The notes under the pieces are model-generated. The model saw nothing but the letters and a program-made list of their open reading frames with translations, was not told the origin of the DNA and did not search any database. DNA of 6,093 bases from Novosphingopyxis sp038234155 (GTDB lineage: Bacteria; Pseudomonadota; Alphaproteobacteria; Sphingomonadales; Sphingomonadaceae): assembly GCA_038234155.1 (NCBI GenBank), contig JBBSUT010000140.1, positions 1 to 6,093 on the forward strand. Direction: 5' to 3'. Made by a program: the position numbers and the translations under genes. Position 1 is the stretch's first letter; each line of letters starts with the position of its first letter. Positions 1-5,665 of the stretch are shown here, piece after piece.

Positions 1-234
1 GTCCGCGCCCGATACCGCCTCGGTCAGATCGGTGGTGAAGGAAAGGCGGCTGGCCTCCACATTGCGCTGCACCAGCGTCTCGAGCCCGGGCTCAAAGATC
101 GGCATCACATTGTTGTGGAGCGCGGCAATCTTGCGCTCGTCCTTGTCCACGCACACGACCTCGTGGCCAAAATCGGCAAAACATGCCCCCGATACCAGGC
201 CGACATAGCCCGATCCGATCATGACGACTTTCAT
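1..234 (-). CDS. ugd: UDP-glucose 6-dehydrogenase, N-terminal part (runs off left edge)
   Basis: This is the first 78 codons of a UDP-glucose/GDP-mannose dehydrogenase family protein; the rest lies beyond the left edge. The family oxidises UDP-glucose to UDP-glucuronate with two NAD+ in the cytoplasm, giving a precursor for acidic polysaccharides. The translation opens MKVVMIGSGYVGLVSGACFA. It shows the Rossmann GxGxxG motif at residues 7-12, the acidic residue that binds NAD ribose at D30, and the family block PIFEPGLETLV at 45-55, followed by LSFTTDL at 64-70. The catalytic cysteine and the C-terminal domain are not visible. The ATG at 234-232 has an AGGA Shine-Dalgarno (246-243) eight bases upstream. 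The gene lies 75 bp after manC on the same strand, so it is probably the last or a later gene of the galE-manA-manC unit. GDP-mannose dehydrogenase is the main alternative; the FEPGLE block is usual in both, so the exact substrate is inferred. Confidence 0.93.
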   Translation of the reverse strand, partial: MKVVMIGSGYVGLVSGACFADFGHEVVCVDKDERKIAALHNNVMPIFEPGLETLVQRNVEASRLSFTTDLTEAVSGAD

Positions 235-309
235 GCAAAAATTCCTATTGTGACGGGTCCCGGAGAGCGGGCGTGATGCGGATGGTGTTTAGGCGAGATG
301 CCGCGCAAT

Positions 310-1395
310 TCAAACCGCGCCGGCTTCACCGCGGGTGTGCGCGTCGCGGGCCCTGGCGGCGTCCACCACCGCGCGCATGTCCTGGCTGGCGCCGCGCTTC
401 ATGATCACCACTTCGCCGCCGCTGGCGACCACAATCAGGTCCTCCACGCCGTGCAGATGCACGCGCACGCCTTCGGCATGGACCATGATATTGCCCGACG
501 CGTGGGACAGCACGTCGCCGCGCAGCACCGATCCGCTGGGATCGGGCAGGCTGGTGTCGGCCAGCGCGTCCCAGCTACCGATATCGGACCAGCCGCAATC
601 GAGCGGCATGACGGCGACATTGTCCGACCGTTCCATGACGGCATAGTCGACCGAGACCGAGGCGGCCGCGCCGAACGCTTCGGCTTGCGGCTGCATGCGC
701 CGGCCCGAGCGGGATCCGCCGATATGCGCCTGCCGCACAGCCGCCAACATGGCCGGCTCGAACGCATCGAGCGCATCCAGATAACGGTCCGCGCGCATCA
801 AAAAGATACCGGCGTTCCAGACATGATGCCCGTGCGCGAGCATGGCGCGGGCCTTTTCGATATCCGGTTTCTCCACGAAGCGCCTGGCCACGGCCAGGCC
901 GCTGCCGCCGAGCGGCACATCGTTCATTTCGATATAGCCATAGCCGGTTTCCGGGCCGGACGGCTTGATCCCGAAGGTGACCAGCCAGCCGTCCCGCGCC
1001 GCCGCCGCCGCCTGCGCCACAGCCGTCTGGAAGGCCTGCGCGTCGGCAATCACATGATCGCTGGGCATGACCAGCAGCAGCGTGTCGCCGCCGCCCGCCT
1101 CGATCGCGGCCAGCGCAATGGCGGGCGCCGTATTGCGCGCGGCCGGCTCCAGGATCACCGTGCCTGCCGAAAGCCCGATGTCGCGCAGCTGCTGTTCGAT
1201 CATGTCGGCATGGCGTCCATTGCCCACGACGATGGGCGCGGCGAACCGCTCCGGGTCATGGCAGCGCGCGGCGGTGAGCTGGAACATCGTCTGCGCGTCG
1301 GTCAGCGCCAGAAACTGTTTGGGCCGGTCGGCGGTGGACAGCGGCCACAGCCGCGTGCCCGATCCGCCGGACAGGATAACGGGGGTAATCTTCAT
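310..1395 (-). CDS. manC: Mannose-1-phosphate guanylyltransferase (GDP-mannose pyrophosphorylase), short form
   Basis: A 361-residue nucleotidyltransferase that makes GDP-mannose from mannose 1-phosphate and GTP. Visible motifs in order: the nucleotide-binding signature GGSGTRLWPLS (10-20) with PKQFL (25-29), EPAARNTAPAIALAA (83-97), MPSDH (110-114), ETGYGYIE (149-156), FVEKP (173-177), WNAGIFLM (193-200), SVDYAVMER (248-256) and GWSDIGSW (268-275). The last block is typical of the ManC/XanB group. Bifunctional members are about 470 residues and end in a cupin phosphomannose isomerase domain. This protein stops about 110 residues short of that, so it should have only the guanylyltransferase activity, and the preceding gene supplies the isomerase. 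The start is the ATG at 1395-1393, which overlaps the manA stop as ATGA. The open frame extends upstream to 1572, but that part is Arg-rich shadow coding inside manA. Translation is probably coupled to manA. Confidence 0.95.
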   Translation of the reverse strand: MKITPVILSGGSGTRLWPLSTADRPKQFLALTDAQTMFQLTAARCHDPERFAAPIVVGNGRHADMIEQQLRDIGLSAGTVILEPAARNTAPAIALAAIEAGGGDTLLLVMPSDHVIADAQAFQTAVAQAAAAARDGWLVTFGIKPSGPETGYGYIEMNDVPLGGSGLAVARRFVEKPDIEKARAMLAHGHHVWNAGIFLMRADRYLDALDAFEPAMLAAVRQAHIGGSRSGRRMQPQAEAFGAAASVSVDYAVMERSDNVAVMPLDCGWSDIGSWDALADTSLPDPSGSVLRGDVLSHASGNIMVHAEGVRVHLHGVEDLIVVASGGEVVIMKRGASQDMRAVVDAARARDAHTRGEAGAV

Positions 1396-2183
1396 GCGCT
1401 CTCCCAGGCGATCAGCATGCGCGCGTCGGGCGCGGCGTGGATATGGTGGAGGTCTTCGGTATACAGGCAATCGCCGCGGCCGCCCTCGTCGCCGTCCACC
1501 CGCACGGAGCCGGACAGCGGGATGACCCACAAAGGCGCGCGGTCGGACACGCCGGCCAGGCCGCCGCCGCACAGCTGCAGGTGAAATTTGGGGCCTTCGA
1601 CCAGCGTCTGGTCATCAGCCGCATCGACGCGGCGGTGCAGCGAACCGGGATAGGGACGGGCATCGGCCACCGCCACGCTGTCGTCCAGATGCAGTTCGCG
1701 CGGGCGGCCGTAATCATACAGGCGAAAGGTGATGTCCGCGTTCTGCTGCACTTCGATGAGCGAAACGCCCGCGCCGATCGCGTGGACCGTACCAGCGGAG
1801 AGATAGAAGAAATCGCCGGCCTGCACGGGCTTCCAGTCCATCAGCTGCTCAATCGCGCCGGACAGCGCCGCCGCGCGCAATGCCCCGCCATCCATCGGCA
1901 CATGGGTGCCGATGCCGATGGTCGCGCCCGGCTGCGCCGCCAGCACATACCAGCATTCTTCCTTGCCGCTGGGATGGCCCATCGCGCGCGCCTGCTCGTC
2001 GCTGGGATGGACCTGGATCGACAGCTTTTCGCTGGTGAACAGATATTTGACCAGAATTGGGAGCTTCGCGCCGTCGTCGTCGAACCAGATCTCGCCGATC
2101 TTGCGCCCGCTGCCGTCGTCGAACCCGTCCGGCAGGTCGCGGCGACCCCAGGGCTTTTCGACATATTTGCGTGCCAGTTTCAT
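1392..2183 (-). CDS. manA: Mannose-6-phosphate isomerase, class I, short form
   Basis: A 263-residue cupin-fold, zinc-dependent isomerase that interconverts fructose 6-phosphate and mannose 6-phosphate, the entry step to GDP-mannose. It begins MKLARKYVEKPWGRRDLPDG, with the KPWG block found near the N terminus of the family. Likely zinc ligands by family motif are Q57 and H59 in LSIQVHPSDEQA, E76 in GKEECWYVL, and H134 in LSAGTVHAIGAG. The ITFRLYDYGR block (151-160) carries the arginine expected at the active site. It is much shorter than E. coli ManA (about 390 residues) and resembles the compact class I enzymes. The start ATG (2183) has a clear AGGAG (2195-2191) with a 7-base spacer. The gene lies 98 bp after galE; that gap shows no terminator, so read-through from galE is likely, although an internal promoter cannot be excluded. 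Its stop overlaps the manC start by four bases. Confidence 0.93.
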   Translation of the reverse strand: MKLARKYVEKPWGRRDLPDGFDDGSGRKIGEIWFDDDGAKLPILVKYLFTSEKLSIQVHPSDEQARAMGHPSGKEECWYVLAAQPGATIGIGTHVPMDGGALRAAALSGAIEQLMDWKPVQAGDFFYLSAGTVHAIGAGVSLIEVQQNADITFRLYDYGRPRELHLDDSVAVADARPYPGSLHRRVDAADDQTLVEGPKFHLQLCGGGLAGVSDRAPLWVIPLSGSVRVDGDEGGRGDCLYTEDLHHIHAAPDARMLIAWESA

Positions 2184-2281
2184 GCGTTTGCTCCTGCACC
2201 ATCGCGGTGTAAGTCACAACTTGCCAATCACCTAAAGGCTGCGATGCGCAGGCAAAACGATCGGCCAGTAGATGCCCAGGG

Positions 2282-3304
2282 TCAACCGCGGCGCGCCGCC
2301 AGCGCGCGCTCCCAGGCCAGCGCGTCCGCCACGATCCGGTCCAGATCGTCGCGCTGCGGCGTCCAGTCGAGCGCTGCCAGGATCGCGCTGTTGTCGCACA
2401 CCAGCGCCGCCGGATCGCCCGCGCGGCGGCCTGCCACGCGCCGCAGGATCGTGCGATTCGTGGCGCGGTCCACCGCATCGAGCACAGCGGCGACCGAATA
2501 GCCGTGGCCATAGCCGCAGTTGAGCGTGAGCGATCCGTCCGGGCGCGCGATCAGCGCTTCCAGCGCGGCGACATGCGCGGCGGCAAGATCGCTGACATGG
2601 ATATAGTCGCGGACGCCGGTGCCGTCGGGCGTGTCGAAATCGTCGCCAAAGATAGTCACCGACTCGCGCTGGCCCGTCGCCGCTTCCACCGCGACCTTGA
2701 TGAGATGCGTGGCGCCAGCGGTCGACTGACCAGTGCGCCCGGCGGGGTCGGCGCCGGCCACGTTGAAATAGCGCAGCGCCGCGTGGTTCATCGGATGGGC
2801 GGCGGACACGTCGCGCAGCATGGCCTCGGTCATCAGCTTCGATCGGCCGTAGGGATTGATCGGGGCGGTGGCTGTGTCTTCGGACACCGGACGGCCTGCA
2901 CCTTCACCCTCGCCATATACGGCGGCGGTGGAGGAAAAGATGAAATGGCGCACGCCGCCGGACACCGCGGTTTCGATCAGGGTGCGGCTGGCTGCGGTGT
3001 TGTTGCGATAATATTTGAGCGGATCGCTGAGCGACTCGGGCACGACAACCGATCCGGCAAAATGCAGGATGGCGCCGATCGCATGGTCCGCGATCAGCCC
3101 GGCGGTCAGCGCTTCGTCCGCCACGTCGCCGCGCACCAGCTCGGCGCGCGGATCGACCGCCCAGTCGAACCCGGTTACCAGATTATCGAGCACCACCACC
3201 GGCCACCCCGCGTCGAGCAGCGCCAGCACAGCGTGGCTGCCGATGAACCCGGCGCCGCCGGTAACCAGGACGGGGAAGGTCCGGCTGTTCGAAAACTGGG
3301 GCAT
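2282..3304 (-). CDS. galE: UDP-glucose 4-epimerase
   Basis: A 340-residue extended short-chain dehydrogenase that interconverts UDP-glucose and UDP-galactose through a bound NAD. Motifs seen: the Rossmann signature TGGAGFIGSH (15-24), D40 at the end of the second strand, HFAG (81-84), FSSTAAVYG (123-131) with the catalytic Ser/Thr, PYGRSK with the catalytic pair Y152 and K156, RYFNVAGADP (178-187), TPDGTGVRDYIHVSDLA (225-241) and RRAGDPAALV (293-302). Length and motif order match GalE. L301 aligns with the E. coli Tyr299 gatekeeper; a bulky residue there would favour non-acetylated sugars, but this is inference. Two in-frame ATGs (3310 and 3304) are possible. The one at 3304 is chosen because GAGAGG (3316-3311) is six bases from it and directly abuts the other. 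It is the first gene of the sugar-nucleotide cassette and lies downstream of an intrinsic terminator, so it probably has its own promoter. Confidence 0.94.
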   Translation of the reverse strand: MPQFSNSRTFPVLVTGGAGFIGSHAVLALLDAGWPVVVLDNLVTGFDWAVDPRAELVRGDVADEALTAGLIADHAIGAILHFAGSVVVPESLSDPLKYYRNNTAASRTLIETAVSGGVRHFIFSSTAAVYGEGEGAGRPVSEDTATAPINPYGRSKLMTEAMLRDVSAAHPMNHAALRYFNVAGADPAGRTGQSTAGATHLIKVAVEAATGQRESVTIFGDDFDTPDGTGVRDYIHVSDLAAAHVAALEALIARPDGSLTLNCGYGHGYSVAAVLDAVDRATNRTILRRVAGRRAGDPAALVCDNSAILAALDWTPQRDDLDRIVADALAWERALAARRG

Positions 3305-3310
3305 CGTCAT

Positions 3311-3316
3311 CCTCTC
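3311..3316 (-). promoter_or_regulatory. Ribosome binding site of galE
   Basis: GAGAGG on the minus strand, six bases before the ATG at 3304 and touching the alternative ATG at 3310. Normal spacing supports the downstream start, giving a product that begins MPQFSNSR. Confidence 0.6.
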
Positions 3317-3320
3317 GCAT

Positions 3321-3334
3321 GCAGCCGGGGCTGC
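3321..3334 (-). promoter_or_regulatory. Small hairpin just upstream of the galE ribosome binding site
   Basis: GCAGCC and GGCTGC form a perfect inverted repeat around two bases, which folds realistically as a 5-bp stem with a 4-base loop. In the galE transcript it ends four bases before the GAGAGG site, so it could affect ribosome access. In DNA this GC-rich, such hairpins also arise by chance. Confidence 0.3.
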
Positions 3335-3422
3335 GTCTGGCGCGCGCGGGACAGGCCGCGTAGCGCGCTGCACCCTGGCCGCCGTGTTACCAAAAAAGCG
3401 TTGAGACGGCTGCGATCAAGCG

Positions 3423-3442
3423 GTGATAGCCGGTGTGATAGC
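3423..3442. repeat. Two direct copies of an 8-bp repeat upstream of galE
   Basis: GTGATAGC occurs at 3423-3430 and 3435-3442, separated by CGGT, giving a 12-bp period. The repeat lies in the gap between the galE start and the preceding terminator. It overlaps the only plausible -10 element found there, so it may be an operator or duplicated -10 boxes (TATCAC on the minus strand). No known regulator site is recognised. Confidence 0.4.
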
Positions 3443-3462
3443 AGGGCGCATCGACCGCGCAA
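3435..3462 (-). promoter_or_regulatory. Possible sigma70-type promoter for galE
   Basis: On the minus strand TTGCGC (3462-3457) and TATCAC (3440-3435) are separated by 16 bp, and the -10 is preceded by TGC, as in an extended -10. The location fits, since it lies downstream of the terminator at 3516-3547 and about 130 bp before the galE start. The matches are partial, so the call is tentative. Confidence 0.3.
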
Positions 3463-3515
3463 CATGCTCCTGATTTCTGTGAACCACGCCCACACAGGGA
3501 CCGCGGGAACGGGTC

Positions 3516-3547
3516 AAAAAAAAGGGCGACCCTCGGGCCGCCCTTTT
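3516..3547 (-). terminator. Rho-independent terminator of the small exported-protein gene
   Basis: Read on the minus strand, AAAAGGGCG (3547-3539) and CGCCCTTTT (3528-3520) form a perfect 9-bp stem with a 10-base loop, and the transcript continues in an unbroken run of eight U in total (3523-3516). It begins 20 bases after the stop of the 85-residue protein gene and separates that gene from galE. On the plus strand the structure has only four T after it, and no plus-strand gene ends here. Confidence 0.9.
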
Positions 3548-3567
3548 CATCAATCCTGGACCAGCAA

Positions 3568-3825
3568 TCAGGGGCTGGTGGGGTTGTTGTTATTGCCATC
3601 GACGGCGATGATGATGCCGGCGATGATCGCTGCTGCTGCGAGCAGGGCGATGATGATGCCCGACCCACGACCACGAAGACCAGCTTCGTCGGAGGTGGAA
3701 GCACCGATGCGATCCGCCGAAGCCGCCGCAAAAGCAGAGGTAGGAGCGGCGGCCTGCGCAAATGCAGGTGCTGCTACCAGCGAGGCGGCCGTAGCGGCGA
3801 CCAGAAAGGACTTTGCGAAACGCAT
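3568..3825 (-). CDS. Small exported protein with signal peptide and C-terminal membrane segment, function unknown
   Basis: An 85-residue protein that I do not recognise by function. Residues 1-23 look like a Sec signal peptide: MRF, K5, then a hydrophobic Ala-rich core, ending AFA before Q24 as a likely signal peptidase I site. The mature part starts with an Ala-rich stretch (24-37) and a short polar section with R39, D46, E47, R51 and R53. A strongly hydrophobic segment, GIIIALLAAAAIIAGIIIAV (56-75), follows, then a polar tail DGNNNNPTSP at the C terminus. This suggests a small periplasmic or inner-membrane protein of about 62 residues after cleavage. The start at 3825 has AGGAG (3836-3832) with a 6-base spacer; an upstream in-frame ATG at 3855 lacks comparable support. 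It is transcribed alone, with its own terminator and a structured upstream region. From memory, sphingomonads carry similar short proteins with Pro/Ser-ending tails, but I cannot verify a family. Confidence 0.85.
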   Translation of the reverse strand: MRFAKSFLVAATAASLVAAPAFAQAAAPTSAFAAASADRIGASTSDEAGLRGRGSGIIIALLAAAAIIAGIIIAVDGNNNNPTSP

Positions 3826-3954
3826 GATATGCTCCTGTAGAAAACTCGAACTCATTTACTCGATGCGGCCTTTGCCACAGCACCTTTAACGAGGCAACCG
3901 GCAAATGGCCCAGCCGTTGTAAAAAAAAGATGAACCCCAGTTGGTTGTGACATT

Positions 3955-3975
3955 CAAACCACGGTTTAAAGCCGT
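3955..3975. repeat. 21-bp tandem repeat, copy 1, with internal palindrome
   Basis: This copy reads CAAACCACGGTTTAAAGCC and then GT. It contains AAACC-AC-GGTTT, a two-fold symmetric element. Copy 2 begins 25 bp further on and differs at only two of the 21 positions. Symmetry plus repetition upstream of a gene suggests a binding site for a dimeric regulator, or a repeated RNA hairpin. Confidence 0.7.
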
Positions 3976-3979
3976 AATG

Positions 3980-4000
3980 CAAACCTCGGTTTGAAGCCGT
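3980..4000. repeat. 21-bp tandem repeat, copy 2, with internal palindrome
   Basis: This copy reads CAAACCTCGGTTTGAAGCC and then GT, matching copy 1 except for A to T at repeat position 7 and A to G at position 14. The palindrome is longer here: CAAACC-TC-GGTTTG, 14 bp. Both substitutions leave the symmetric AAACC/GGTTT arms intact. Confidence 0.7.
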
Positions 4001-4006
4001 GGGGTT

Positions 4007-4035
4007 CTGATAGGGGCACGCCGCCCGCGGGTAAA
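4007..4035 (-). promoter_or_regulatory. Possible promoter for the small exported-protein gene
   Basis: On the minus strand TTTACC (4035-4030) and TATCAG (4012-4007) are 17 bp apart. A start near 4000 would put both 21-bp repeats in the 5' leader, immediately downstream of the promoter. Both hexamers match the sigma70 consensus only in part, and other weak candidates exist closer to the gene. Confidence 0.25.
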
Positions 4036-4072
4036 GCATCGATCCAAACAATCCACACCAGAACGGAGCGGT

Positions 4073-5545
4073 TTAGGCGAGCAGGATCTTGCCGGGGTTC
4101 ATGATGCCGTCCGGATCCAGCGCCTGTTTGATCCGCGCCATCGCCTGCAGCCGGGCCGGCGGACCCCGGCGCGACAGCTCCGCGGCCTTGGCCTGCCCGA
4201 TGCCGTGCTCGGCCGAGATCGAGCCGCCATATTCCTCGACCATATCATAAACCAGCGCGCTGATCGCATTCCCGTCTTCCCGGTACCAGCGCTCGGCCGC
4301 TGCGTGAGCGCTCGCCTGTTCAAACCGGTCATGGTCTGCAGGCACAGCCTGAGGCGCGCGAACGTGGAAATGCACATTGCCGTCCCCCAGATGGCCGAAA
4401 GCCAGGGCCAGGACGCCGACGAATCGCGCTTCGACTCGCGCGCAAGCCTCTGTGATGAAGTCTGCCATGCGGCCGGCGGGCACGCTGATGTCGTGCTGCA
4501 GCGCCGGTCCATGGGCGCGTTCTGCCTGCGAGATCAAATCGCGTATCTGCCAGAATGCCGAAGCCTGCGCCTCGCTCGACGAAAGAACGGCATCGTTGGC
4601 GAGACCGGCGGCAAAAGCGTCCGCCAGCAACGTCTGCGCTGTCACTGCGGGCGCGGCGGCATCGGCCACGTCCTGTACCCATTCGGCCAGCACGTGCCAC
4701 GGGTGCGGCGCACTTAATGGCCAGCGCGCGCCGGGCAGATGATCGATGGTGGCTGCGACGGCGGCGTGCGGCATGATCTCAAACCCCTCGAGTCCGCCGC
4801 CGCTGCGATCGGCCAGAAAGCGCAGCAGCCGGTAAGCCGCGTGCGGGCTGGGCACGCCGATCCAGGCGACCGATCGATCGATCAGCGCCGGAACGGTTCT
4901 GAGCGCCGCGCGTGTGACAACGCCCAGCGTCCCTTCCGCGCCGATCAGCAGCTGCTGCAGATCATAGCCGCGATTGTCCTTCTTCAGCGCCGCGGTGCCG
5001 TCGAGCACGGTCCCGTCTGGCCATACCGCCTCCAGACCCGCGACCAGCGCGCGCATGGTGCCATGGCGCAGCACCTGGGTGCCGCCGGCATTGGTGGAGA
5101 TCAGCCCGCCGACAGTGGCCGAACCCTTGCCTCCCAGCGTGAGCGGGAAGCGGCGGCCGTGCTCAGCCAGCGCCGCATGCAGGCTCTGCAGGATCACGCC
5201 GGCCCCGCACAATACCAGGCCTTCATCGATGCGATCGATAGCGATCATGTCCATACGGCGCATCGAGAGCAGCAGGGCATCGCCGCTATCATCCGGGGTG
5301 GCGCCCGCCACCATGCCGCTGTTGCCGCCCTGCGGAACGAGCGCGATCCGGTGCGCCGCGCACAGCGCGACGAGCGCGCTGACTTGCTGCGTGTCGGCAG
5401 GCGAAACCATTGCCCAGGCGCGCCCGGTGTAGCGCCCGCGCCAGTCCGTCAGCCAGGGTGCGATCAGCGATTGATCCTCGGTATATCCCCGGGGCCCGAG
5501 CAGTGCCGCGAGATTTTTGGCAACATCGTGGTTCTCAATAGCCAT
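4073..5545 (-). CDS. FAD-linked D-2-hydroxyacid dehydrogenase, D-2-hydroxyglutarate dehydrogenase-like
   Basis: A 490-residue flavoprotein of the GlcD/D2HGDH family (FAD_binding_4 followed by the FAD-oxidase C domain). Such enzymes oxidise D-2-hydroxyacids such as D-2-hydroxyglutarate or D-lactate and pass electrons to an acceptor other than NAD. FAD-domain motifs are PQGGNSGMVAGA (71-82), GGKGSATVGGLISTNAGG (138-155) and DNRGYDLQQLLIGAEGTLGVVT (190-211). In the C domain, GHLGDGNVHFHV (384-395) supplies H385 and H392, and SAEHGIG (444-450) supplies E446 and H447, all as expected for metal binding and catalysis; DPDGIMNPGKIL closes the protein (478-489). R335 and S339 fit the substrate-binding pattern, but Q350 stands where Lys is usual. 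There is no signal peptide. The ATG at 5545 has no clear Shine-Dalgarno. It is divergent from the ECF sigma gene and ends 247 bp before the next gene. D-lactate dehydrogenase is the main alternative. Confidence 0.88.
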   Translation of the reverse strand: MAIENHDVAKNLAALLGPRGYTEDQSLIAPWLTDWRGRYTGRAWAMVSPADTQQVSALVALCAAHRIALVPQGGNSGMVAGATPDDSGDALLLSMRRMDMIAIDRIDEGLVLCGAGVILQSLHAALAEHGRRFPLTLGGKGSATVGGLISTNAGGTQVLRHGTMRALVAGLEAVWPDGTVLDGTAALKKDNRGYDLQQLLIGAEGTLGVVTRAALRTVPALIDRSVAWIGVPSPHAAYRLLRFLADRSGGGLEGFEIMPHAAVAATIDHLPGARWPLSAPHPWHVLAEWVQDVADAAAPAVTAQTLLADAFAAGLANDAVLSSSEAQASAFWQIRDLISQAERAHGPALQHDISVPAGRMADFITEACARVEARFVGVLALAFGHLGDGNVHFHVRAPQAVPADHDRFEQASAHAAAERWYREDGNAISALVYDMVEEYGGSISAEHGIGQAKAAELSRRGPPARLQAMARIKQALDPDGIMNPGKILLA

Positions 5546-5561
5546 GATGCACTGCTATAAC
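5532..5561 (+). promoter_or_regulatory. Possible promoter for the ECF sigma factor gene
   Basis: TATAAC (5556-5561) matches the sigma70 -10 at five of six positions and is preceded by TGC (extended -10). TTCTCA (5532-5537), 18 bp upstream, is a partial -35 match. Transcription would begin near 5568, leaving a leader of about 98 bases. The -35 box would lie inside the first codons of the divergent dehydrogenase gene. Confidence 0.35.
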
Positions 5562-5569
5562 GATCAGGA

Positions 5570-5586
5570 GCGGCTTGGCGAGCCGC
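5570..5586 (+). promoter_or_regulatory. Hairpin in the presumed 5' leader of the sigma factor gene
   Basis: GCGGCT (5570-5575) and AGCCGC (5581-5586) pair perfectly around the 5-base loop TGGCG. It would lie at the very 5' end of the leader if the promoter at 5532-5561 is used. There is no U run, so it is not a terminator; a stabilising role or chance are both possible. Confidence 0.3.
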
Positions 5587-5665
5587 GGCGGACCGGGGCT
5601 TGGCAGCAACGGCACAACCGGCACCCACCAGGATGCCGGGCCGTCAAAGCAACGAGCGGGGGACC

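Larger units (their letters stand above)
3921..4007 (-). terminator. Branched inverted-repeat structure leading into a U run (terminator or attenuator)
   Basis: On the minus strand GAACCCCA (4007-4000) pairs perfectly with TGGGGTTC (3939-3932), followed by ATC and eight T (3928-3921). The 60-base interval between the arms can form two further hairpins, CAAAC-CGAG-GTTTG and TTTAAAC-CGTG-GTTTGAA (one G-U pair), which would give a three-way junction before the U run. It begins 65 bases after the stop of the dehydrogenase gene and about 100 bases before the small-protein start. It could therefore end the first transcript, attenuate the second, or both. The long interval between the outer arms is not typical of a simple intrinsic terminator. 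Confidence 0.45.

Noticed and set aside
259..271. Hairpin CCCG-GAGAG-CGGG between manC and ugd as a terminator
   Set aside because: The stem has only four pairs and there is no U run on either strand, so it would not end transcription before ugd.
298..1584. A 428-codon open frame on the plus strand opposite manC
   Set aside because: It is rich in His, Arg, Gly and Ala with no recognisable motif, and lies antisense to a gene with complete family signatures. Open antisense frames are expected from the codon bias of high-GC genes.
2184..2281. Possible promoter or operator between galE and manA, including AAGT-CACA-ACTT at 2211-2222
   Set aside because: The palindrome arms are only four bases and no convincing -35/-10 pair was found. 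Read-through from galE is the simpler explanation.
1437..2501. A 354-codon plus-strand open frame opposite manA and the end of galE
   Set aside because: Same composition artefact; it spans the manA-galE gap and shows no motifs.
3307..3465. A 52-codon minus-strand frame whose TGA overlaps the upstream galE ATG, suggesting a coupled leader peptide
   Set aside because: AGGAG lies only one base before its ATG, the product is Arg-rich without features, and galE has its own well-spaced ribosome binding site.
3477..3497. Inverted repeat CTGTG...CACAG near the galE upstream region
   Set aside because: The arms are five bases with an 11-base interval, a level expected by chance, with no second copy.
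2504..3889. A 461-codon plus-strand open frame opposite galE and the small exported-protein gene
   Set aside because: It runs across two unrelated minus-strand genes, a terminator and an intergenic region. The product has no domain pattern and no ribosome binding site that stands out.
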